DNA of 64,000 bases from Nematopogon swammerdamellus (taxonomy: Eukaryota > Arthropoda > Insecta > Lepidoptera > Adelidae), in contig OX336344.1 in assembly GCA_946902875.1 (NCBI GenBank), forward strand, positions 17,319,791-17,383,790, read 5' to 3'. Below the pieces are notes generated by a model. The model searched no databases. It saw only the letters and a list, made by a program, of their open reading frames with translations, and had not been told where the DNA came from. The position numbers were made by a program, and so were the translations under genes. This document shows, one piece after another, positions 34,371 to 48,409 of this stretch (the stretch's first letter is position 1; each line of letters begins with the position of its first letter).

Positions 34371-35065
34371 TTTATATGTATAAATATTACTTTTAATTTA
34401 TTTTGTGATGCAATGACATTTTACATAAGTACCTAATTTGATGATTTGGCTATACAATGTGAGATATTTGTGTAAGAGAGATAAAATATTTCCTATCGCA
34501 TTACAGTGCGCATTGTATGAGTCATTACATTACATTACTGAAAACCTCATTAGCGTTTCTATTGTGAGATCCATACCTTTTTCGTTTTCGATGAGCGCTA
34601 ATGAGTCATGGTTTAGTTTCACATCGATATATCAGCGTGATCACCGTTCCACATTCCTAACGAATGTGACATTTATTGCCGTAAGTGGCAGGAAGAAATA
34701 ATTTTAGCATAGATAATATTATTATCTACATTTTCATACTTTCAGCAAGTTGATATGCATTTAAATATAGTTAAATATATGATTAACTTAAGTATCAGCA
34801 AAAATATAAATCAAATGGACGGAACATTGTTCAAACATGAATGGACGGCTTATATAGAAAGCTGCATGTCACTTATAAACTAATTTAATCGAGTATTCTC
34901 CTACAAATTCACAACATTTTTGCGTTTCAAAGTCACTTTATCCTATGGCTGCTATAAATATAAAATTAAAAAAATAAAAGTGTCATAAAACTTTAAATAC
35001 AAAATTGTAAATGTATAAAGAAATAGAAATCGAAAACTATACCTAAATGCTAAGAATTGCCAGAA

Positions 35066-35103
35066 TTTATTGCTCGGTGAGATTTTTGCGTTCTACATTT
35101 ATT
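35066..35103 (-). terminator. Two AATAAA polyadenylation signals after the main gene
   Basis: On the minus strand AATAAA occurs at 35103-35098 and 35071-35066, roughly 80 and 110 nt past the TGA at 35182. The spacing is suitable for a short 3' UTR. Confidence 0.6.
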
Positions 35104-35181
35104 CTATTTTAGTCAGATCATAAAACAGATGTACCCTTTTTTGCAAGGAAATTATGAATATTATTCCTATTACACCAAGAT

Positions 35182-35436
35182 TCACCTCAGCTTGAACAAT
35201 ATGATCACGATGATGAGTAAAAGGGTGAAGCTGCTCTGAACGGCCGCTGCGCCCGCGAGCCGACACTTGAACATGTCGAGCCTCGTCTCCTTGTTCTGAA
35301 CAATGTTCATGAACTCGGCCTCCACGATCTGCCCGTCGTAGTACGTGATGAGGTCCTCGAACGGATACTCGTAGCCCTGGAGGCACTCGCATTTGTAGCC
35401 GCCGGTCTCGAAGCCGCGGCCGAGGATCGGTACGCA
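35182..35436 (-). CDS. Exon 9: EGF-like segment of module 2, hydrophobic tail, stop
   Basis: 255 nt from acceptor TGTACAG to TGA at 35184-35182. It encodes CVPILGRGF, GGYKCECLQGYEYPF, a conserved YYDGQIVEAEF and Cys-Arg-Leu-Ala-Gly. After that come AGAAA, a short polar spacer and about 12 hydrophobic residues ending FKLR. The tail fits a GPI-attachment signal; a single-pass anchor with a four-residue cytoplasmic end is the alternative. Confidence 0.9.
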   Translation of the reverse strand, partial: CVPILGRGFETGGYKCECLQGYEYPFEDLITYYDGQIVEAEFMNIVQNKETRLDMFKCRLAGAAAVQSSFTLLLIIVIILFKLR

Positions 35437-38400
35437 CTGTACACGTGGAAAAATATGGTTAGGAAATAATGAAATAAGAGATACAAGATCCTACATACAT
35501 TACTGTGTAGGGTCGGTACTTAATAAGAATAGTCCCACTGCATCTCTCCCCGTGCATTTCGTAAAAAGCCACTAAGGGATAAGCGGCCTGCAGACACCCC
35601 GGTCGACTTGTGGCTTTCATGGAAGACATAGGCTGGCTGGGGTAGCTGGAGACTGCGGGGTTTTGCACGAAGGCCCCCAACCAAGCGGGATTAGTTTACA
35701 GGCCTAGAGCCAACCCCAAACCAAAACAACAACAACAACAACAACAGGGTGCCACAGTTCGGCCTAATTTGCTTACCACCACATCATTTAACAGCTCAGG
35801 TGTAGTCGGCACGAAATCGTCCCGGCGCCGAAGAGTGCCCGAAGTGAGTTTTACGGCCGAATTTCGGCAGAATATATTTATATCCCTGCTCATATATTTC
35901 CCCCCAAGTACAGTCTCGGGTCCTTCAAGAGGGGCGTGAATGGGCACCTGTCAGGCCGGCATGGCATTCGCAACCCCCGAATACGACCGAATGTCCATGG
36001 GCGCCGTTAGACACCTTATGGGTGCCTCGGCGCCATATGTCGAGCTAACAATAAAAAAAAAAAAAAAAAAAAAGTAAAATCACCCTCTTTGCATTGCGGT
36101 ACGGCTCATTATACTTCTAAATAAAAGTGAAGATATGCCCTACTTGAGCGCCAGCCTAGGTGATACGATACTTGTGACGGACGGCATTTTCGCCCGCGAA
36201 CTCGGCGCCTCATATAAAATGATTTTTGGTGTTTTTAGTAAGTATTTGTGTAAAAATTCGAAAGAATACAACATTTCTGAAGTGAATGCGTTATTAACAG
36301 ACATCGGAATCCGCGGGGCACGAATACGACCTTGTTAGGGATTGACTACGGCGATCAATAAACAATCGACACTGTTATCGATACTCATATTTATTTGTTT
36401 ATTGTATTTTATTCATGTCATATTTCAGACCTGAATACTTATATACCTACAGTACTTATATAAACATGTATACTTTATGTTAACGATTAAGTAAATATAA
36501 TACATATTTATATAAGGTCTTTCAAAATTAGTTCGTAGTACGCTAAGGGGGGGTTCTGTATCATATAGGGAGTAAAACCTATATAAAAATTTTTTGACCT
36601 TGGGCTTTTTTGAAGTAAAAAATTTTTTTATGTAGGTATTTAAATAAAAAAATAGGTGGTTGATTTTTATAACCTAATCGATTCAGTTTCATAACAGTAA
36701 CAAAAAAGTCTTCATGACCATTATGATGTAACACGTGTAAGTTGGTAAAAAAAATTAAATTCTTTCTATTCCATACTAATAAAACTAAAATTGTGGTTTT
36801 TCACAATTTCTGAAAGAAAGAGATATACTTTTTTGTTCCTAGCACGAAACCGAAACGATTAAGAAAATTTTTTTTTTACATTTAACATTAAAAAAAAAAT
36901 TTTGTGAAAAAAAAAATTCTTTGTTCTTCAAAAGTGATCTATTTCCGATACAGAACCCCCCCTTAGCTTACTATGAACTAATTTTGTAAGACCAATTTTT
37001 TTGGACCTTGGCCTTTTTTTTATGTAAAATATTTTTTTATGTGTTTAAATAAAAAATAGGTGGTTGATTTTTATAGCCTAATCGATTCAGTTTCATAACA
37101 GTAACAAAAAAGTCTTCAATATCATTATGATGTAACACGTGTAAGTTGGTAAAAAAAATCTAATTCTTTCTATTCCATACTAATAAAACTAATATTGTGG
37201 TTTGAACAGATTTGTATTGTACCTACAAAGTAAATACAACATTTGTTTATTATATCTTATTTTCTATAGAAATACTATTAGTTTTAATAATCGACATTAT
37301 TTCATATTATTCTAAAATAACGATCGATTTTCGATATTTGTGGATACATTGTCCCATCACTAAACAACCTTGAATCATTCGTGCCCCGCGGATTCCGATG
37401 TATGGTTATTAATGGAGGTTTTTATCCATTCACGTGTGTGAAATCGAACAAAAAAAACTTAACCTCACTTATTTGTTCACTGCAATGTTCAAATAACTAT
37501 TTGGAATCGAAACAAAGGTCAGTGCACTGTAAGAGTGTTGAAAAATAACTTACATAAGAAGTCCTCCGATCGCACTTGTCGGTGCCCTTGAAGGCATTAG
37601 GGACATAGTACTTGTCGGGACACTGGTTGATGTCTAGAGACATCAAGTCCATCGTCACTGCCACCACGCCCCTGCAAGACAACCACATCACAAAGGCCAG
37701 GTTACATCTGTACTGGGAGAAATGATATTATGCGTTCGCATTAAAAAATTATATTGATTACTCAAAAACATTACTAGATAACAAAATAAGATATTTATAT
37801 TTTTATTAGAAAAATGCAAAGCGAAAAATCATTGGAAAAAATACATCCCGGCCAGGATTCGAACCTGGGTCTTTGGCACGTGCTTAGTACTAACATATAA
37901 ACATAAAATATAATTATGATATTTGTCACTCTGATGAAGGAAAACATTAACAATGCTAATTATTGCGTGTTTAGTAAAGTATGGGTTGTCTAGTAAAGTG
38001 TGTCTGTAAAAAATAAATTGGCTTTTTTATGGCTTTACTGAACACAGACGGAGGGAAAATCAGCCTTTGTTGCCCGTAGTTCTACTGCGTAGTCCTACTG
38101 GTAGAACCAAGGTTTTTTGTCCGTGGTACTACCAGTAGGATTGTAGCAAGAAAATGATAGGAAGGTGTGGATCTAAGCTTGCGATGGCTTCACCGAACAT
38201 ATCCGGGCCCATCGGCATATTGTATGGGCATTTTTCACTGCCATATTTCGTCCAGTGCGGTGGTACCAACCCAGTCGAGACAGTTTGACAGCTACAGATT
38301 GCCCTAACACCGAGCAAAGGGCAAGGGATGGGACCTTTTTTTTTGGAAACTGACCAGGTGGCTACATCACCTACAACATCCGTGATGTCAGCCGATAACA

Positions 38401-41400
38401 CCGGTTGAACTAGGTGCTCCACTGAACTAAACTTAAAACACGAACTATTTACATAGCCGTTTCGAACTACGTTTCATTCAGTGCGGTGGTATCAATCCGG
38501 GCGGGTTAAACCCTACCACCTAGTAAGGTAAGAAGGGAAGGGACATACAGTTTGACGTGGAATCCAAACCACATTTAGCCTCCAACGGTCGAGCGGTCAC
38601 CCATTGAAGTACTGACCAGGTGTGATTAACAACCGAGCTACCGAGGCTGACAGGATACACAGTAAAGCTCATCCCGAACGGTTAAACAGCAAGTGTAAAA
38701 TACTAACTTGAACTCGAGCTTCACTTTAACGCTGTCCCAACCGAAGAAAGGCGCCGCGTACATAACGAGCCACTTCTTCACGTGTCCGTCGCAATCGAAG
38801 TACGGCGTCGTCCAATGTCCATGGTCGAGGTTCGCGGCCCGGTAGTACGTGGGATATCTCTCGTGTTTCTTCAGATACTCGCCCGTCTCGTTGAAGCGTA
38901 TCTTCATCTTGAGGAAGTACTTCTCGAGGCTGTCGAAGTTTGTGGACCAGCGCTGCTTGAGGAACTGGAACCACGGCTTGTTGGTGTAGACCTCCTCTGA
39001 AATGTAGACATTTTTGATTTGAAGGCAGGGAGGAAGTCTTGGAGAGGCGCACGTCCAGTACTGGACAAAATAACTTTTCCATTCAATTTTAAGCTTACGT
39101 AGATTTTTTTTTATGGAAACTGACATGGTTGACTACATCACCCTACTTACTACACACGCGATGTCAGTGTATGAAAAAAAAAACTAGGTGCCACATCAGT
39201 GCAGGTTTACGTGGAATCCGAAACTAGGTCAGCCTCAATAGTTACTCCACCAAAACAGTGTGGGTGGCCCGGTAATTTAGGGCGACAGGCTAGCCATCTA
39301 TCCACCTTGGCATGGTCGTTCCACAGAGTGACGCAGCAGGTGGGTTTGAGTTAGGGTTTTCGCGTACCCGGTGTTTTTTCATACCCGGGTATCGGTTATT
39401 TTTTTCATATATACCCGGGTACCCGGGTATTACATTATGTATAGCTATATACGAGAAAAACTGTTGCAAGAAGAGGATCGAACGCTGTAAAAGGCTATGA
39501 AAATTGCAAAAAGTGTGGATATATAAATCAGCCAGCAAGAATGGAGAAGAATCAACAATTTATAGTTTAAAATCAAAAGGAATAGATGCTCTATTCCTTT
39601 CCTTCTTCGATGTTAAAGACAACCAATTTTAAGCAAAATACAAAACACGGAAACGGAGATAAATCAGCTATATAAAGAAAGACATCTGAATGTGAATGAA
39701 ACTGGTGCAAATTTTTTATTTTAATTTTGTATGTATATATTTAATTGTTTTTGTTTAATATCAATTATGAGGGGCATGTAGTAATTTATATGCAGATGGC
39801 AAAAACTGATACAAACAACATTACCTCATTCAATTCACCGGCCATCTATGGCCACAGAGTAAATAATCACTAAGTTTATCTATGGCTGGCACAAGCAACC
39901 AGTAGTGTTGCCAACTCGGCTACTACAAAATATGGTACTGTGGTGTTAAAAATGCTGATGAAAAACTCTAACTTTATTTTCGAAGTGCCAAAAAATGATA
40001 CCCGGGGTCCCGGGTATTCTGGGAATTTTTACCCGGGTACGAAATCGCCTGTAAACCCGGGTATACCCGGTCCCGGGTACCCGGGTAGAAAACCCTAGTC
40101 TGAGTGTCTTTACTTGCTGCTTGATGTTATCTTGCCCGAACTATTGAGAGATCACAGTAGATCTATCTAGGTCACAGTGATAATAGGGATCAGGGGCCCT
40201 AGCTCCAGCTTCGAATTATCAATCACGTTTGTACCCAGTATGTATGATGTACTAAGCTATCGAGGCTGACCATTTCATTATTGGTGGTCAATAAAGACTT
40301 TTTACTCCATTTTAATTTAGACAAAAGAAAAATAAAACACCAACCTGTCTTATTCAATCTCGCCAGATCTTCCAACTTGAAATGCCTCGTATTGAGCAGT
40401 TCCTTGAACTCAAATTCCTTGTAGGCAAACGGCGCAAAGAACGTCCGGTTGGTGAACTTATTCCTGTCCCAGTAGGTTCCCGCAGACCAGACCTTGCTGT
40501 TCCCCAGCACGATGGCCAGCGTCTCGCCGATCATCTGGTCCTCGGTGAGCGGCGGGTCGGCTACTCGCTTGCCGGAGAACACCTCCTTGGGATCCGACAC
40601 CTGGTGTACACGAAACAGATGGTCGATTAATTTGAGTTATTTTCTATGCAAGCTGACGTGGATGGCTGCATCATCTAACTCCATCTGTCATGTCGACCGA
40701 TCACACCTTGGTAAACCAGGTGCCATGCCAGTGCTTACCTTCAGTCATATCAGCACATTTATATTTACATAGCCGCTTCGAAAGACCTTCATTCAGTGCG
40801 GTAGTCACCAATGTGGACGGGCTGAACCCTACCAGATAAGAGAAGTGATCTACAGTTTTACGTGAAATACGAACCACGGCCTCAACGGTCGGACAGTGAC
40901 TGATTCAAACTCCAACCGCGACCGCTGAGCTTAAGACGATGATAGAACACAGTGTCGCAACACTCTCAGTCGTTCGTAATATAAAAAATGTGATATGACT
41001 GTACGTCTATCGACGTAGGTGTTCAACCCCTTCTAAGATGACACAACGTCGCTAGACGACGCATTTTTTTTACAATTTTTAAGGAGCCCGTTTCATACTG
41101 TCACGCTAGATGTAAAGATAGAGTTATTTTCCGCTAGAGTTAGTTACCGTTGCACCAATACGTAATATTAATATGGCAAAGTGTCAGTGGATGTTTACAA
41201 ATTTTGTACGTACGAAAAACAATCACTACGAAGGTACGCATTTAGCAGATTATCCCTTCTATCTCCTATACTTCTCGCGCACACGCGCTGCCATCTTCAA
41301 AGTGATGGTCAGTAACTTCAGCCAAACGATTCGTCAATGAGTCAGCCGCGCGCGATATACGTACGACAATATCGCATGTACAAAAAGACCATGAAATTAT

Positions 41401-44400
41401 TTTATTTTCTATGAACTGTCCGCCGGGATAGGCGATATAGTCCCAACCTGTGGACCTGATTGCCAGACGACCCCGTCAGTCCTCCCACCAAGAACTATAT
41501 GAACTGTTTTAACACCATAGTGGGTGTCGGGGGCCCCCATCGAGCAAAGGAGTCACCAGCTGCGTGTTGAGTTTTTTTTTCGTGCGTGCGTGTTTATTTT
41601 CCTTATTCATTGGCTTACCTTTATTAAGCCGCTACCTACTTGTTTGTGCTGTACAATTCACTAGCGCAACATGTTAACTGGGTCGATCAACTTTTCTTGT
41701 TTTTATCTGTCTGAAAAATTCTGAAAAATCTTGATAAATTCACCTTATTTTAATAGTTACAGCAACTCTCAGATAAGTAATTGATCAATAAGAAAGAAGC
41801 TGCAAAGAAAGAAGAATAAGAAAGAATTTTGAGTAATTTTTTTAAAATATTGGTGACCTTGAGGACAACCCCTTTTTTCAATACAAAACTGGGGACAAAA
41901 TTGTCCCCTGGGTCACCCCTAAAAAATTGGTAAATTTTTTATTTTAAATAGTTCTCTACTTTTTTCAATTGCCTATAAACCTAAGTATCTTATACTTATT
42001 GATTTTCAACTAAGAAATAAATTGCAATTAAAATTTTTTTTTATTTCACTGTGCAGCTGTTTTTTACATTACAAGAAAAAGGTGATCCCACCCAGGGAGG
42101 AGGAGGCAAGTTAGCGTGTAGAACAAGTTCTACAAATGCGTCCAGTTCTGTGTTCGGCAGTACCAAATTGTACAAACCTGAAGGAAGGCGCTGATGAAGT
42201 TGGCCAGGCGCACGGCCATCTTGGCTTCGTTCTGGAACTGCTCCTCCGCCCCCCACGCTATATCTCCATTCAGGTGAAGGTCGTGTGGGTTGTACCTGGA
42301 GGTAGAGTCGTAATATGTGGTTGATGGCTGAAAACTCTACACAGATCTATACTCTACCATTCCGTATACTCTTGTACCACAGGTAACCCTTAAAAAAGCC
42401 TGACTATGAAAAACTATAGAAATAACAAGGAAAGTTTAACGAAAATCATGTAGCCGGGCTCAGTGTCTATTCGGATCCTTCTACACTCCCGACTACCGCA
42501 TTCTCGATGAACTTCCCTTCTTTGTTTTTGGGTTTTATACAATATTTATTTTATTTTTTATTTAATTCCTTTTAGTTCTAAGTGTTGTATATTTCTGAAA
42601 TCACTATTTCTAGCTCTTGACACCGATGGATGAACGAAGAAAAAATGTTTTCAAAGTTTAAGAATATGGCATCTGGCATTCAGGATTTTGAATTTTTTAT
42701 AAAAAATTACAAGCAGACTATTGAGGCGAATCCAGCAATTCCTCATTATGGTGAGTCTGTTTAGTAGTCTAGGCTCTGTGAGGGAATAAACGAACACACA
42801 TAACATACATATGGTGCCAAAATCACTCCTTATCGCTTCGCCATAGTCAGGTAAAAGATTTGGACTTTTGTAGGTTAAGTAATGTAAAATAAGGACTGCA
42901 TGAATTGTTTTATAAAAATATTGGTCAGCCTATCGCTTAGGTATGCAAATCAGATTATATTCAATATTTGTTATTCCAATTATTCAAGATGTTTTGACTT
43001 AGCCAGTAAGAGCAGTCTTTTAGGTAAAACCTTAGTGCATCAAAAAAGAAAAAAGAAAGATATAATATATAATTCAAGCAAGGTTTTTGAGAACAACAAA
43101 GTTTTTTCATAATGTTTGTTAAACATATCGGTGCAGGCTTTGCCACACGTAGCTCCTGCCTTTGAAGGGCCGTTAAACCCAAAATTTGAGACTAACTCTC
43201 ATAGCAATAAGGAAGGGAAAAAAAACTCACTTGGTGCAATTGAACGGCTGAACTCCGTGGATGAACCTCATAACTTGGTCGATGTTCATTCGTTCCGTGT
43301 GTAGTGACTCCGGTCCCGTAGTGGCGTTGATGTACTCGAAATACCGGTCCATGTAGAGGTAGCGTATGAAGGGATGGGCCTTCTCCCATTGCATGGGCAG
43401 CTTCTGAATCCCTAGAAGAGGTTTTGACATTGCAGTTTAGTCAATCACCGACGTTTACCACAACCCTTCTCTTAGTCGCCTTTTACGACATGCCATGGTG
43501 AGAGATGAAATGGGTATCTCCTTTTTAAGTACCGGCCCAAGAAGGTGTGGATCTAAGCTTACGATGGCTTCACCGAACATATCCGGGCCCATCGGCAGTA
43601 GAGGAGGGTATCAATCGAGGCCGGGACTAGCGAGTGGCCACTCTAAATTTCCCAGTAATTACCAGTGATTGGCGTAGGTAGTGCTATTCCCGGGATTTGG
43701 TGAATGTTATCTTAACATGGATATTCCTTAACGTAAGTTACCTAGTCCAACTTAGATTTAGTTTCTGTGAAAAGTATTGTTGATTTTCAATATCTGTGAA
43801 TAAATATTGCTGTGTTTTGAATATTTGTTTGGTTCTTATCTTCATTATTTAATCATCTTCATATTTCACAAATTATTATAACAAAAAAGGTTTTTTTTTT
43901 ATGGAAACTGACACGGTTGGCTACATCACCTACAACATCCTTGATGTCAGCCCATAACACCGGTGAACTAGGTGCCCCGGATCCCGGGATCATCAATCCC
44001 GAAATCCCGGGGGATGTTTTTTTTTTTTTTTTTTTTTTTTTATGGAACCTGACACGGTTGGCTACATCACCTACAACATCCGTGATGTCAGCCCATAACA
44101 CAGGGTGAACTAGGTGCCATGTCAGTGCTTCCCTTCATTTCATGTCGGCTACACTAAACTGGACGGAAAACACGAACTATTTACATAGCCGTTTCGACCG
44201 ACGTTTCGTTCAGTGCGGTGGTACCAACCCGGCCGGGATAAACCCTACCACCTAGTAAGGTAAGAAGGGAAGGGACCTACAGTTTAACGTGGAATCCGAA
44301 CCACGGTCAGCCTCCAACGGTCGAGCGGTCACCCATCCAAACACTGACCGCGCTCAGCGTTGCTTAATAACAGATGACTAACCAACCGCGCCACTGAGCT

Positions 44401-47400
44401 ACCGAGGCTGACGAATTTTCTTATCCCTTAGTCGACTTTTACGACATGCGACGGGGAGAGATGCAGTGGGGCTATTCTTTTTAAGTACCGACCCCACACG
44501 GTACATATACATGGATGTCCATATAAACATCATCATTCATGTTCAGTGACCCGATCACTGGTAATTACGTCACTAGGTATGAACAAAAACTCACATCCGA
44601 TTCTAGAGCAGTCGAAGTTGTTGTAGTACTGGTCGGCGGTGGCTCTCTCAACGATCTCCCCAAGGTACGGGCGTCGCACGATGCTTGGCAGACGGAAGCC
44701 GGGACGGCAGCGGCACTGGTAGCCGCCCCGCCGGAAGCCCCACCCGTGCAGCGGCTCGCACTACACAATCATCATTTATGTTATGTTAGCCAAGCCCGTG
44801 GCTCCGCTCGTGTTAATGATGTCGTGATGTTATACACGGTGTACCAGTTCAACAAGATTTGTTTACCACCGCAGGATTCCTCATTTAATAGGTTTCAAAA
44901 AGAGCTCAGTACCATTGTTTTCCTAGTACTCGTATTTTTCGAGATAACCGTAGTTTTATGCGTTAGGAAATGGTCGCCAAAACCATGTTCAACATCAGAA
45001 ACTGACCTTTTAATGGCTTTTAATTGTATCGAAAAATACGAGTCCTGTGGTGGTAAGCAAATTCGGTCGAACTCGGACACCCTGTGTAGACTACAACCAT
45101 CCGGAGATAGAAAGAAAGAAGGAAAAAAACTTTGATTATTCACCACCTGTTGATGATGAAATACAATACTGTGTCACGATTACAGTGAAACGACATCTGT
45201 TTCACTGTAATCATGACACAGATATGCTATGCTAGTGTATTGGGGAAGGAAGGTGTTGAACTCAACTTGCAATGGGTTCACCAAACATGTATCCGAGCCG
45301 ACTGGCAGCAGAGGAGGGTCTCAAACGAGGTCGGGACTAGTGAGAGGCTGCTTTATAGTTCTCCAGCACACTTTACGTTTCGGCTCGCGGCAATGTCTCT
45401 TCAGCTAGTCTGCGATGACTAGGACGCGGAGACCCACCAGTCCCGCTCTCGACCTCCCTCTCTCTACCTATCCATATTCTGTAGGATGCCTCCAGTGACG
45501 TTTTCGAAGCTCTCTCCATATATGAGCTTGGCGTCGATCTTGGCAGGCCTATATTCTAGAAGAGTCTGTAGAGCGACTTCGCTGGTAAATCCATCTAAAC
45601 TGACTGAGCCGAATATCATACCTCGGTTGTTTCATTTTTACATCGCGCTGTGTCTGCGAATCTGTTGGGTTTATCGTTGCCTGGACTCGGTGGACACTGG
45701 TTTATGTCTAGTCGGTCGTAATCCATTTCCATTACTATAGCCGCTGTGTACCTGCAAATGAACGCTTAAATTAATTAAATTTAATTTGAAAGTAGCTGAT
45801 ATATTTTATATACATGTTAATACTAATAAATGATATGGTGCGTAACGAGGCCAACTGCTGTTGCACCAAAGTAGTCGATATTGGACAACGGGTGGCTAAA
45901 CTCAAGTGGCAGTGGGCAGTGTCCTAGAAACGGAGTGTGGGAAGGCCATCCGCCAGGTGGGACGATGACTAATGTCAGTACGCCGGCGGAAAGCAGTGGT
46001 TCCGTACCGCTTAAGGCCGGGGGTGGACTGGAGGAAAAGTGGAGAGGCGTATGTCCAGCAGCGGACACTTACACGCTGACTGACTGACCTGACATACAAG
46101 TTAAAGTAGGTTTCAAGTGAAGTATTAATAGCGATATAACATACAGGCTTTGGTTCTTAGATATAAACTCTTTTAGATATAAACAAATACAATTTCTTTG
46201 CACTCTCTGCACTTCAGTTCGGACATAATCCTTAGAGAAATTAAAAATTTAGACATAAATAAGGGTGCTGGCCCTGACCTAATTGAGCCCTTCTTCCTGG
46301 TTGCAGTTGCCGATACTATTGCCTGCCCATTGTATATTATTTTCAATAAATGCATCTTAGAGGGAGTGTTCCCTGATGTTTGGAAAATCGCCAATGTCAC
46401 ACCAGTTTTTAAAAGTGGTTGCAAGAATGAAGTTAAAAATTACAGACCTATATCTATATTGTCCGCCTTGTCGAAGCTTTTTGAAAGGTTGGTACATCAG
46501 GCTATCTATCCAATATATCATGATCAAATTCTATCACAACAGCATGGCTTCGTTGAACGACGTTCGACCATCACTAACCTAACTATTTATTCCAATTTTA
46601 TATTTCACAGCCTGGACGATGGTGAGCAGGTCGACTCTATTTACACTGATTTTCAAAAGGCTTTCGATAAGGTGGACCATGAGCTTCTCCTCAAAAAAAT
46701 CTCCTTTAATGGTATAAAAGGAAATTTGTTGAGATGGTTCTCTTCATATATATCTAATAGAAAGCAGCGCGTAGTTGTCAATGGTTATTGTTCGGACTAC
46801 ATCACAGTATCCTCTGGCGTGCCCCAAGGGTCCATCCTGGGCCCATTTCTATTTATTTTATTCATCAACGATGTCATTCATAATTTTCGCTACAGTAAAG
46901 TTCTTATATATGCTGATGACATGAAAATTTATGCCAAAATACGTTCTAACGAAGATTGTGAGGCACTCCAGATTGATTTAGATTCTTTCTACACCTACTG
47001 TAATCAAAACAAATTATTCTTAAGTCTCTCGAAATGCAAGGTCATTACCTTTACTAAGAAAAAACACCCAATCTACTTTAATTACCACATTGGTGGTGCC
47101 TTATTAGAACGTGTTGAGGTTATTAGGGATCTTGGTGTGTTATTTGACACTAAACTACATTTTGATAAACACGTCGATAGCATAACTAATCGTGCATATA
47201 TGATGATGGGATTTGTACTTCGCACGGCTCGTCAGTTTAAAAGAGTTTCGACCTATCTTCTACTATATAAGACACTAGTCCGGTCACAACTCGAATACGC
47301 GACACCAGTTTGGAATCCCTTTTACAATAAATACTCGCAATCAGTTGAAAGAATCCAGCGCATATTCCTAAAAATACTACATCGTCGCATGTTCAGGCGT

Positions 47401-48378
47401 TCGCTTTCGTATGAGTTACACTTAGAACATTTCTCATTACCAAGTCTCCATAATAGACGTTTATTACTTGACATGTCATTCTTATTTAAAATAGTAAACG
47501 ACTTAATAGACTGTCCTGATTTACTTAATCAAATAGGTTTACGGGTTCCGTCACGCTCGACCAGAAACACCCATCTCTTCCACTTGGAACTCTGTAGAAC
47601 CAACTCAGGATTCCGTATGCCGATCTGGCGCATGTGCAATACATACAACACTAAACTCAGTGATTCGGATGCGGATGTGGACATCTTCTTCATGACGTCA
47701 TACCAATTTAAGAAAGCTATTTTGTGTATACTTTCTGTCTAGAGTCAATACAATGTGTAGGAACTAATATTATAGTTTGTACTTGTATTTTATAATTATG
47801 TTTTTAGTATATGTAAGTATTTTAGCTTAATATCTAAATAACCTGCGACTGTGGGTCGCACTGACATGGCACTACAGCACCGTGGCGTACTCACTGTGGT
47901 ATGGGCTGACATCGCGAATATTGTGCATAACTTATTTATTATATTATTATCTTAAATCCGCACACATTCGCATTATATATTATGTACATATCAAGTCCGT
48001 CCTGTCAATGTTGTTTTATTTTGCTTTGGTCCCAAGCCCCCCTAACCAATAACTGTACTATACTATTTAATGCATCATACATAATCATTATTAAGACAGA
48101 TTGTAATGTGTGCGATCGGGATGGCACACTTGTTTGCTGTGAACATTGGCTGTGAATCACAAACCTACCTACCTATATAAATATATATATACATTTTATT
48201 TTCTCCTCTAAGTGTTCTTGATTATGAAGTCCACTGACACATTAGTATTTTTTTTTCTCGTTCTATAATTTAAGTTAAATATGTGAAATACGTAGCTGAA
48301 GTAGCATATTGTGTAATCGCTATATTATTACCTTAATTAATTTCTCTTTTTCTTGCTATTTTGTTTGTATTTCCGAAA

Positions 48379-48409
<31 letters not shown>

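Noticed and set aside
44539..45135. 198-codon plus-strand frame
   Set aside because: It is the antisense shadow of exon 3 followed by intronic repeat.
46198..46215. Start of the LINE frame at a TTG upstream of the element
   Set aside because: These bases are flanking host sequence and TSD; the element begins at 46214 without a start codon.
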